Below are positions 6,371 to 12,508 of a stretch of 19,248 nt of DNA, one piece after another (the first letter of the stretch is position 1; each line of letters starts with the position of its first letter). The DNA is taken from positions 1-19,248 of the forward strand of contig CAMYXG010000008.1 of assembly GCA_947303225.1 (NCBI GenBank). Direction: 5' to 3'. The translations under genes and the position numbers were made by a program. The stretch is from an uncultured Caryophanales bacterium (GTDB taxonomy: Bacteria; Bacillota_I; Bacilli_A; RF39; UBA660). The notes under the pieces are model-generated. The model made no database searches. It was not told the origin of the DNA and was given only the letters and a program-made list of their open reading frames with translations.

Positions 6371-7396
6371 TTATCGATTTAATAACTTATTGATTTCTTT
6401 TTCTACTTTTTCGTTGATATGATTTAATCGTTCTAAATAATATGTGTTTTCATCTACAATTTTATTAATATCTTTAATCACATGAGTCTTTTCTAATTCA
6501 TATAAATGAAATCCAATTCGATAATGATTCTCAATTAAATCATCTAATGTTATTTTTAATAAAACACCTTTTTGTTTTCGATTATTTTTAATTATCCTTT
6601 TTAATTGATTAGAATCTTTTATTTGATTATGATTAATAATAGTAATCTCTTTTTTATTAGATTGATCTTTAAAATGAATCGTTGCAATCAAATGATCTAA
6701 AAGGATTGTTTGGATTCCCCTCGCAAGAAAACGTCCTTCTCGAAAACTACTAATCTTATTATAATTTGTAATTAATACTACATTCTCATTATGTAGCATG
6801 TATCTTCTAACCTGATCAAAAATATTTTCTTTATTAGAGTTTTTACGAAATCTAGGAATATCATCAAAAATATATACATAGTTAAAATCTTCAACCTTTA
6901 ACTCTTGATCAACCACATAATCATTATGAATTCCTAATATTTCATCGAATACTTTAAATATCTCATATCTAGAGGCATCTATACTTTTCATATAATAAGT
7001 AGCATTACCCTTCTCTTGATAAAAAGAGAACAACTCACTTTCAATATTTAGATAAGCAATCTTATCTTTATCTTCATGTAAATAAATAGGTTTATGAACA
7101 TAACTTATAAATTCTAATAATAAATCTTTAATATTATATTTTCTTAATTGAATCAAAATTCTATTAACCGGAAGTTTATCTTCTTTTAAGAAATACCGAT
7201 TCATTCGAATAATATCAGGCATAATTTCATATAACCTTTCATTTTCAATAACATCATCATAAGAATAATCTTTTTTATCACATAGATATTTTAAATAGAT
7301 TAAATAAGCAATAAAAGTATTTTCTTTTTTACCAATAAATCTCAAATTCTTTTGTCTTTCTATTCCTCTTAATTCTTCTAGTATACTAGGAATCAT
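6371..7396 (-). CDS. HsdM-like protein with degenerate methylase core
   Basis: This 341-residue protein has the layout of a type I DNA adenine methylase, but it is short (HsdM is usually about 500) and lacks the catalytic motifs. The N-terminal helical part (1-100) precedes a Rossmann-like part. At about 112-180 a strand, 'MKSIDASRYEIFKVFDEILGI' (split at 136-156) and 'FNYVYIFDDIPRF' (171-183) occupy the places of the cofactor-acidic strand and the NPPF motif, here changed to DDIPRF. No glycine-rich motif I is seen. 'VVLITNYNKISSFREGRFLA' (206-225) matches the post-NPPF strand/helix, and 'ITLDDLIENHYRIGFHLYE' (282-300) matches the segment before target-recognition domains. Start: ATG at 7396 has AGGTG 6 bases upstream; GTG at 7405 and ATG at 7402 are also in frame. 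It overlaps the upstream gene by 11 bases, so the two are translationally linked. Confidence 0.65.
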   Translation of the reverse strand: MIPSILEELRGIERQKNLRFIGKKENTFIAYLIYLKYLCDKKDYSYDDVIENERLYEIMPDIIRMNRYFLKEDKLPVNRILIQLRKYNIKDLLLEFISYVHKPIYLHEDKDKIAYLNIESELFSFYQEKGNATYYMKSIDASRYEIFKVFDEILGIHNDYVVDQELKVEDFNYVYIFDDIPRFRKNSNKENIFDQVRRYMLHNENVVLITNYNKISSFREGRFLARGIQTILLDHLIATIHFKDQSNKKEITIINHNQIKDSNQLKRIIKNNRKQKGVLLKITLDDLIENHYRIGFHLYELEKTHVIKDINKIVDENTYYLERLNHINEKVEKEINKLLNR

Positions 7397-7964
7397 TCTC
7401 ATCACCTATAACACTTTCTATTGCATAATGAATGATTTTCTCATCATTATCTAAAATATTAGTATAAATAGCACTTCTTTCATTAATAGAATTTAATAAA
7501 GGAGATATCAACATTTGCTTTTCTTTTGGAATATTTGGTAATTCTATTTTTTTAATATCATCTAATGTTAAGTTTCCAACAAATTGATTCTTTTCAATAT
7601 AGTTTTTTATTCCAACCTTTTCTAAATAATTCGCAACAAAAATATAACTATATTGATCCATATTAATTCCTCTTAAAATAATAAAATTATTTGGAATAAT
7701 AACTTCTTCTTTTATATCATATGAGTATGTACCAACTCGATAAGGCTTTTTTACAAAGATTAAAATATCTCTTGGTTGTAGAAAGAATTTTTTCTTAATC
7801 TCCCCAGAAAATGCTTTTTCAATTAATCTAGAATGAATAATATTTGTATATTGAATACTATCTTTTTGTATGGTTTTATATAATTTAGAATACTTATCTT
7901 TAACAGCTGCATTGGTAATATTATAACCAACAACGATTTCTTCAAAAACATCTTTTATTCTCAT
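7386..7964 (-). CDS. Half-size HsdS-like DNA target-recognition protein
   Basis: This 192-residue protein matches one half of a type I restriction-modification specificity subunit (a single target-recognition domain plus a short helix). It opens 'MRIKDVFEEIVVGYNI', like 'kLgdi..i..G'. It continues with 'FFLQPRDILIFVKKPYRVG' (60-78), corresponding to 'l.pGDIli...G.iG', then 'NNFIILRGI' and 'YSYIFVANYLEK' for the following strands and helix. It closes with 'LTLDDIKKIELPNIPKEKQM' (132-151), equivalent to 'l~~l~ip~P~l~eQ', and a terminal helix. Full HsdS proteins have two such halves, so two copies or partner pairing would be needed for a bipartite site. Start: ATG at 7964 has AAGGAGG 6 bases upstream. 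An earlier in-frame ATG at 7997 lacks a ribosome binding site. No nuclease gene (HsdR) is near. Confidence 0.7.
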   Translation of the reverse strand: MRIKDVFEEIVVGYNITNAAVKDKYSKLYKTIQKDSIQYTNIIHSRLIEKAFSGEIKKKFFLQPRDILIFVKKPYRVGTYSYDIKEEVIIPNNFIILRGINMDQYSYIFVANYLEKVGIKNYIEKNQFVGNLTLDDIKKIELPNIPKEKQMLISPLLNSINERSAIYTNILDNDEKIIHYAIESVIGDENDS

Positions 7965-7997
7965 AGTATTCCTCCTTTTGAGTGCATATGATATCAT

Positions 7998-8027
7998 ATT
8001 ATATAATTTTAATCAACATGAGTACAA
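7998..8027 (-). promoter_or_regulatory. Possible internal promoter ahead of the HsdS-like gene
   Basis: On the minus strand TTGTAC (8027-8022) and TATAAT (8003-7998) are 18 bases apart. They overlap the end of the AAA+ gene and the perfect palindrome ATATGATATCATAT at 7986-7999. This could let the last two genes be expressed without the first. Confidence 0.4.
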
Positions 8028-9308
8028 ATTAATATTATCTTTACGGATATCTTGTAATATCTCTTGTATTTCTTCATAAAATAATATTTTTTTAATTTTT
8101 AATTGATGAGCTAATTGATCTAATGAATCTTTATTTCGTATTAGAATTTCTTTTGCTTTATTATAGTATTCTTGAATAATATGATTAATATGTTCATCTT
8201 TAGCTTGCTTTACTTTTTCTGATTGCTCATCAATCTTTCGAATCCAAGAATCAAAGCCTAACATACAATAATTATCAACAAATCTAGTAGCTAAATCATA
8301 TGCACGATGTAAATCAGAATTAGCACCAGTATCACAAGTTTGATAAATGATTTCCGTAGCTGCCTTTCCACCAAGAACAGTCAGGAGTCTATTTTTCATA
8401 AATTGAATATCATCAAAATAGTATTCATTATTATGATATTTAGTAAAACCTCTTTTATCACCATCAGTTTTCATAATAGTGATAAAGGTCACACTCCCAG
8501 GCTCTAAGTATTCCCCAATCAAAGCATGTCCAGCTTCATGATAAGCCACATTTAATGCATATCGATCTTCTTTCTCCTGTTCTTCAATAGTAGTATCATA
8601 AGATAACTCTAATGCCGCCTGCAACAGTTCATCATTTCCAATTTTATCTTTGTTTTTATATCCAGCATAAATTCCAGCTTGATTACAAACTTTCTCTAAA
8701 TCAGCACATGATGTACAAGAAAGGATATAAGAAAGATTTTGAATATTAACATCATCATCTAATTTTTTATTTTTCAAATAATACTGGATTAATTTCTTTG
8801 ATTCATCTTCATCGGGATAATCAAGCTCAATTTGATAATCAAAACGTCCTGATCGTAATAAAGATGATGGAAGTAAAAAACGATTATTTGCAGTCGCGAT
8901 TACAAAAATATCCTCATATTTAATATCATCAATAAATGATTGAACCGCAACAAACTCCTCTTTATTACCACGATTATTACTTTCTGAAAACTTATCAATA
9001 TCATCTAATAAAATAATAGATGGTTGATTTTTCTTTGCTTTCTCAAATATTTCATTCATATAATCAATGAAATTCCCATCAGATTTAATTTTTCGAATAA
9101 TAAATGTTTCTCTTTTTACATATTTTAATAATTCCTTCGAGATAGTTGTTTTTCCAAGACCCGGGGGTCCATATAGTAACAATCCATGTGGTATATTACT
9201 TCCTAATTCTCTATATTTTTCTGGATGATTTAAAACATCAACTAATCTCTCAAGAGTTTTCTTGGTATTTTCATAACCAATAATATTCTGAAATAACTTC
9301 TTTTTCAT
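8013..9308 (-). CDS. Soluble FtsH-like AAA+ ATPase / M41 zinc peptidase
   Basis: This 431-residue protein joins an FtsH-type AAA+ module to an M41 peptidase but lacks FtsH's N-terminal membrane segments; FtsH is about 600-650 residues. Visible motifs are Walker A GPPGLGKT (47-54) and Walker B 'IILLDDID' (98-105), where the usual catalytic Glu is Asp (D103). There is a sensor 1 region 'IATANN' (137-142) and arginine fingers in 'LLRSGRFD' (R152, R155). The peptidase has HEAGH (257-261) and a third zinc ligand D332 in 'TGANSDLHRA'. It should unfold and cut proteins in the cytoplasm using ATP. A C-terminal coiled-coil-like tail follows. AAGGAA 8 bases upstream supports the start. It is the first gene of a three-gene minus-strand set. 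Its stop is the only TGA in the window and is in frame with the next gene. Confidence 0.88.
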   Translation of the reverse strand: MKKKLFQNIIGYENTKKTLERLVDVLNHPEKYRELGSNIPHGLLLYGPPGLGKTTISKELLKYVKRETFIIRKIKSDGNFIDYMNEIFEKAKKNQPSIILLDDIDKFSESNNRGNKEEFVAVQSFIDDIKYEDIFVIATANNRFLLPSSLLRSGRFDYQIELDYPDEDESKKLIQYYLKNKKLDDDVNIQNLSYILSCTSCADLEKVCNQAGIYAGYKNKDKIGNDELLQAALELSYDTTIEEQEKEDRYALNVAYHEAGHALIGEYLEPGSVTFITIMKTDGDKRGFTKYHNNEYYFDDIQFMKNRLLTVLGGKAATEIIYQTCDTGANSDLHRAYDLATRFVDNYCMLGFDSWIRKIDEQSEKVKQAKDEHINHIIQEYYNKAKEILIRNKDSLDQLAHQLKIKKILFYEEIQEILQDIRKDNINLYSC

Positions 9309-9641
9309 AATTCACATTCCTTTTCACTTAATATTCCCAATTGGTGCCAATACTATAACACATAATACTTGTAATCAAATTGATTAAAGCTTTAGCAGAC
9401 TTGATTAAAAGAGAAGCAAATAACTTAAAAATTAATTAATATACTTTGGGAGAATTAAAGGATGAATAAATGTGATGAATGGAAAAAAAATTCTCCAATA
9501 AAATAGCAATAAAAAAATGATATTTTTTATTCGACAATTCCACCAAAATATTGACATTTACAGAGATTTACGATAAGCTTAAAAGGTAAAGTAGGAAAGT
9601 ATGAAGATACCTTTACAATATATAATAAAGGAGGTGTGAGA
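9309..9641. promoter_or_regulatory. Divergent control region between the AAA+ set and the SipW/TasA operon
   Basis: This 333-base region has no gene. For the minus strand there is an extended -10 (TG-T-TATAGT, 9360-9352) with TTGATT 15 bases upstream. Around it are symmetrical elements: CCAATTGGTGCCAA at 9337-9350, TAATCAAATTGATTA at 9372-9386 (perfect inverted repeat over the -35), and TTGATTAAA again at 9401-9409, 21 bases from the first copy. For the plus strand TTGACA stands at 9551-9556 but only poor -10 candidates follow (GATAAG at 9572-9577), suggesting a regulated promoter. TATAAT at 9621-9626 is too close to the ribosome binding site to serve. AAAGGTA (9582-9588) and TACCTTT (9608-9614) could form a leader hairpin. 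AAGGAGG at 9628-9634 sets the ATG at 9642. Confidence 0.55.
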
Positions 9642-10175
9642 ATGAAAGGAGATAAGAAGATTTTAGCTTTAGCAATTTTAGTATTATTACTAACAGTATG
9701 CTTTGGTTCATATGCAATCTATAGAAATGCATCAGACGGTACTGGTACTGTTAATGCAGCTGCATGGTCAGTAAAAGTTAAAAATCAACCAATATCAAAT
9801 ACTTGGACATTTGATTATGATGATATTACTTGGACAACTTTAACTGGTTACAATGATACAATTGCTCCAGGATCTACTGGTACAATTACAATCCCAGTTG
9901 ATGCAACTGGATCAGAAGTAGATGTAATTCTTACTGCTGCATTAGGTACAGCTACTCTTCCAGATGGAATGAGCGTATCACTTGCAGGAGGAAGCAATGA
10001 ACAAACTATTTCCTACAATGCAAGTAGCATGACAGCTAATGTTACATTAAATATTGCATGGGCTGGAGCAGAATCAGATACAGATGCAAAAGATACAACA
10101 GATAAAGCTGCTCAAGATACACAAATTTCAATTCCAGTTACTTTAACTGCTAAACAATCAGTTCAAGGACACTAG
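9642..10175 (+). CDS. TasA/camelysin-like secreted protein with SipW-type signal peptide
   Basis: This 177-residue protein has a membrane-spanning signal segment (7-24) and then 'SYAIYRNASDGTGTVNAAAW' (23-42), the typical border of SipW-processed proteins. The mature part is about 150 residues, rich in Thr, Ser, Ala, Gly and Asp, with alternating beta strands and 'IAPGSTGTITIPVDATGSEVD', a TasA-type feature. It has no cysteine after the signal. It is likely the main fibre or coat subunit, since it is first in the operon, has the strongest ribosome binding site (AAAGGAGGTG) and is followed by a partial terminator. The start at 9642 is preferred to GTG at 9636, which lies inside that site. Its partner signal peptidase is encoded at 11528. 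Fibre formation is inferred from TasA. Confidence 0.8.
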   Translation: MKGDKKILALAILVLLLTVCFGSYAIYRNASDGTGTVNAAAWSVKVKNQPISNTWTFDYDDITWTTLTGYNDTIAPGSTGTITIPVDATGSEVDVILTAALGTATLPDGMSVSLAGGSNEQTISYNASSMTANVTLNIAWAGAESDTDAKDTTDKAAQDTQISIPVTLTAKQSVQGH

Positions 10176-10195
10176 GATTGATTAATAAAAAAACA

Positions 10196-10269
10196 AAAGA
10201 ATAATATGTGATTATTCTTTCGTTTAAAGTCTATAAAGAATTGTAGACTTTAAACGGAAGAATAGTTTT
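10196..10269 (+). terminator. Mutually exclusive hairpins, partial terminator or attenuator inside the operon
   Basis: A first hairpin pairs AAAGAATAAT (10196-10205) with ATTATTCTTT (10211-10220). A much longer second hairpin pairs 10211-10233 with 10244-10266, a 23-bp stem with only two G-U pairs, followed by TTTT at 10266-10269. The segment 10211-10220 is used by both, so they exclude each other. The ribosome binding site of the next gene follows at once. The likely effect is to cut downstream transcription relative to the first gene. Confidence 0.7.
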
Positions 10270-10283
10270 AAGGAAGTGAGAAA

Positions 10284-11528
10284 ATGTCTAAGCAAGAAAA
10301 GAATAATGAAAAAAAAGATAATCATACAAGCGATAGAATAATTCAGATAATACTAATCATTATCATTATTCTTTTACTATTAAGGAATTGTTCATTAGTA
10401 AAGAAAAAAGGAAATGAAGATAGTGGTAAAGTAAATATTATTGATATTACTCCTAGTGATAAATGCGAACAAGACAGTAATATGATTGACTGCTTACAAG
10501 ATGAAAGCAATAGTAAATGCTTAGTTCCAGATTTTATTGGAAAAAGTAAAAAAGATGTTTTAAAATGGCTTAATTCTATATCTAATACGATTGAAATTGA
10601 AATTAAAACAGTAGAAGATCCAAATTATAAAGATGGAACAGTTCTAGAACAATCACTTATAGGTACTAGTGTGAAAGATTTACTAGCAGGAAAAACAAAA
10701 CTAGTAATCACAATTGTAAATAATGGATCATTAGTAGATTGTGAAAAAAACAGTAAAAATAGTAAATGTATATTACCAAATTTTGTAGGTAAAGAAAGAA
10801 ATGATGTAGAAAATTGGTTAGATAGTATCACAAATAACGTAAAGATTAAATATGTCTATGTTGATTCTAATAAGCCAGCAGGTACAGTTATAAATCAATC
10901 TATAAAAAGTGGGACAGCTATTAAAAATATAATAGATAAAGATGAAACAATTATTATTTATATTTCAAAAGGAGATAAAAATAATTCAAATACGAATCCA
11001 TATACGAATGGAAGTAATCAAGATAATAATACTCAAAATGAAGAGACAACTCCAGAACCAACACCAGAGCCTGAACCAGAATTAGACGATGATTTTTATG
11101 TTAATGATAATGAAATAGCAAGATGGAATGATGAACAAAACTTAAAAATATTTGAAGATTCAGCTAGAATATCTAAAGTAAATGGAAAAATTGCTCCTGA
11201 AAGTACAGGAACATATAAATTTGTGGTAAATAATGGAACTAGATATAATCTAAAATATAAGATTTCATTTACTGAAAATAATCAACATAATATGAATATG
11301 AAATATAAGATAAAAAAAGGAAATACCTATCTAATAGATCATTATGTATCCTATGATGAATTAAACATTAATAATATGACACTAAGCAGTAATAATTCAC
11401 AAACATATTATCTAGAGTGGAAATGGGTAGGAGATGATGATATTGAAGATACATCTATTGGAAATAATGCTAAAAACACAAATATTCAATATAGTTTAAA
11501 AATAAATGTTGAGGCAGAGAGTGTATAA
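10284..11528 (+). CDS. Membrane-anchored PASTA-repeat protein with C-terminal TasA-like domain
   Basis: This is a 414-residue protein. A short cytoplasmic tail (1-17) and one very hydrophobic helix (18-34) anchor it. Two PASTA-like domains follow, at about 79-146 ('VPDFIGKSKKDVLKWL') and 162-230 ('LPNFVGKERNDVENWLDSI', ending 'IIIYISKG'). Each is preceded by a Cys pair nine residues apart (C70/C79, C153/C162). A linker (231-268) contains Thr/Pro/Glu repeats. The last domain (about 275-414) has 'LKIF', 'IAPESTGTYKFVVNN' and 'YYLEWKWVG', typical of SipW-cluster TasA-like beta-sandwich domains. PASTA domains bind peptidoglycan, so the protein could tether the fibre to the wall. AGGAAGTGAG precedes the ATG. 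The stop overlaps the signal peptidase ATG (TAATG), so translation is coupled. Confidence 0.8.
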   Translation: MSKQEKNNEKKDNHTSDRIIQIILIIIIILLLLRNCSLVKKKGNEDSGKVNIIDITPSDKCEQDSNMIDCLQDESNSKCLVPDFIGKSKKDVLKWLNSISNTIEIEIKTVEDPNYKDGTVLEQSLIGTSVKDLLAGKTKLVITIVNNGSLVDCEKNSKNSKCILPNFVGKERNDVENWLDSITNNVKIKYVYVDSNKPAGTVINQSIKSGTAIKNIIDKDETIIIYISKGDKNNSNTNPYTNGSNQDNNTQNEETTPEPTPEPEPELDDDFYVNDNEIARWNDEQNLKIFEDSARISKVNGKIAPESTGTYKFVVNNGTRYNLKYKISFTENNQHNMNMKYKIKKGNTYLIDHYVSYDELNINNMTLSSNNSQTYYLEWKWVGDDDIEDTSIGNNAKNTNIQYSLKINVEAESV

Positions 11529-11977
11529 TGAATAAGATATTTAAAATAATATTTGATATTATATTTATTTTTTCTATTGCTATATTGAGTATATATTTTA
11601 TTTTAAGATTATTAGGAATAGCAGAAATATATAAAGTAAAAACAGGCTCTATGGAAGATGGAATACATGCCGGAGATTATATATTAATCTATAGAAAGAA
11701 ACAATATCAAGTAGGAGATATCGTAACGTTTCAAAAAGAAGGATATCATGTTACTCATAGAATTATAAAAAAGAATGGAAATAAAGTAATAACTAAAGGA
11801 GATGCAAATAACACACCTGATGAAGAAATAAAAGTATCTAGTATAGTTGGAAAAGTAATATACCATGGAGGATTCTTAAACTTTTTAATAGATTTTAAGT
11901 ATGTGATAGCATGTGGACTATTTGGATTATATCTATTAAGTATGTTTTTTGAGGGAAAAGAAAAAACAAAAGAATAA
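11528..11977 (+). CDS. sipW: SipW-type (ER-type) signal peptidase I
   Basis: This 149-residue S26B signal peptidase releases the signal peptides of TasA-like proteins. An N-terminal membrane helix (7-29) is followed by the catalytic serine in 'KTGSMEDGIHAGDYIL' (S41). The general base His comes next in 'YHVTHRII' (H77), where bacterial-type peptidases have Lys. Then comes the conserved 'TKGDANNTPDE' (D92 and the Asp/Glu after it). A second membrane helix lies at about 123-140. It is shorter than the 190-residue Bacillus subtilis enzyme but complete in motifs. It sits between candidate substrates encoded at 9642, 12002 and 12509 and is translationally coupled to the PASTA gene by one-base overlap. 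Confidence 0.9.
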   Translation: MNKIFKIIFDIIFIFSIAILSIYFILRLLGIAEIYKVKTGSMEDGIHAGDYILIYRKKQYQVGDIVTFQKEGYHVTHRIIKKNGNKVITKGDANNTPDEEIKVSSIVGKVIYHGGFLNFLIDFKYVIACGLFGLYLLSMFFEGKEKTKE

Positions 11978-12001
11978 AAAATAAGTGAAAGGAGTATTGT
12001 T

Positions 12002-12475
12002 ATGAAAAATAAGATAATAAAACCAATGATATTGGTAATAGGAATAGCACTTATTTTCTATGCAGTACATACTTTTGCATTACTAAGAAATAGAGCTAGT
12101 GGGACTGGTTCAATCGATACTGCAACATGGAGTGTAACAAGAAATCAAAGTCAAAGTGGAGATTCTATTGAAATAGTACCAGGAATGTCCACAGATAGTT
12201 ATACACTAACAGTACAAAGTAACTCGGAAGTAGATGTTATTTATAGCATAATAATTAGTAATCTACCAACAGGAGTAGAAGTTGATTTAGATAATAGTGG
12301 TAACTATAGAACACCTACGAGTGGAACAATAAGAATGAGTTCAGTTGGAACAATTAATTATAATGATTCAGTAAAAACAAAAAATCATACGTTAACATTT
12401 AGAGCAGCCAATGGAACAACACCAGTAACAGATCAAGAGATAGATATTGATGTAGAGTTTAAACAAGGTTTATAA
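12002..12475 (+). CDS. Second TasA/camelysin-like protein with SipW-type signal peptide
   Basis: This 157-residue protein has a membrane-type signal segment (7-23) and then 'FALLRNRASGTGSIDTATW' (25-43). That closely matches the processing region of the first TasA-like protein, sharing RN, SxGTG and WSV. The mature part of about 125 residues is beta-rich ('IEIVPGMSTDSYTLTVQSNSEVDVIYSI') and contains no cysteine. It is likely a minor fibre subunit, anchor or fibre starter like TapA; this role is inferred from position. AAAGGAG 7 bases before the ATG supports the start. It lies 24 bases after the signal peptidase and 33 before the giant gene, with no terminator, so all belong to one transcript. 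Confidence 0.78.
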   Translation: MKNKIIKPMILVIGIALIFYAVHTFALLRNRASGTGSIDTATWSVTRNQSQSGDSIEIVPGMSTDSYTLTVQSNSEVDVIYSIIISNLPTGVEVDLDNSGNYRTPTSGTIRMSSVGTINYNDSVKTKNHTLTFRAANGTTPVTDQEIDIDVEFKQGL

Positions 12476-12508
12476 AATAAAAATAGAAAAAGAAAGTGAG
12501 GTATAGAA

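Noticed and set aside
6371..7997. Complete type I restriction-modification system
   Set aside because: There is no HsdR-like nuclease or helicase, and the HsdM-like protein lacks catalytic motifs.
8013..8015. TGA read as tryptophan (Mollicutes code) joining the two minus-strand genes
   Set aside because: Tryptophan is always TGG in the window, and the 6.6-kb giant frame has no in-frame TGA, so standard code is far more likely.
9621..9626. TATAAT as promoter of the first TasA-like gene
   Set aside because: A start about 7 bases later would remove the AAGGAGG ribosome binding site at 9628-9634. It is probably chance in AT-rich DNA.
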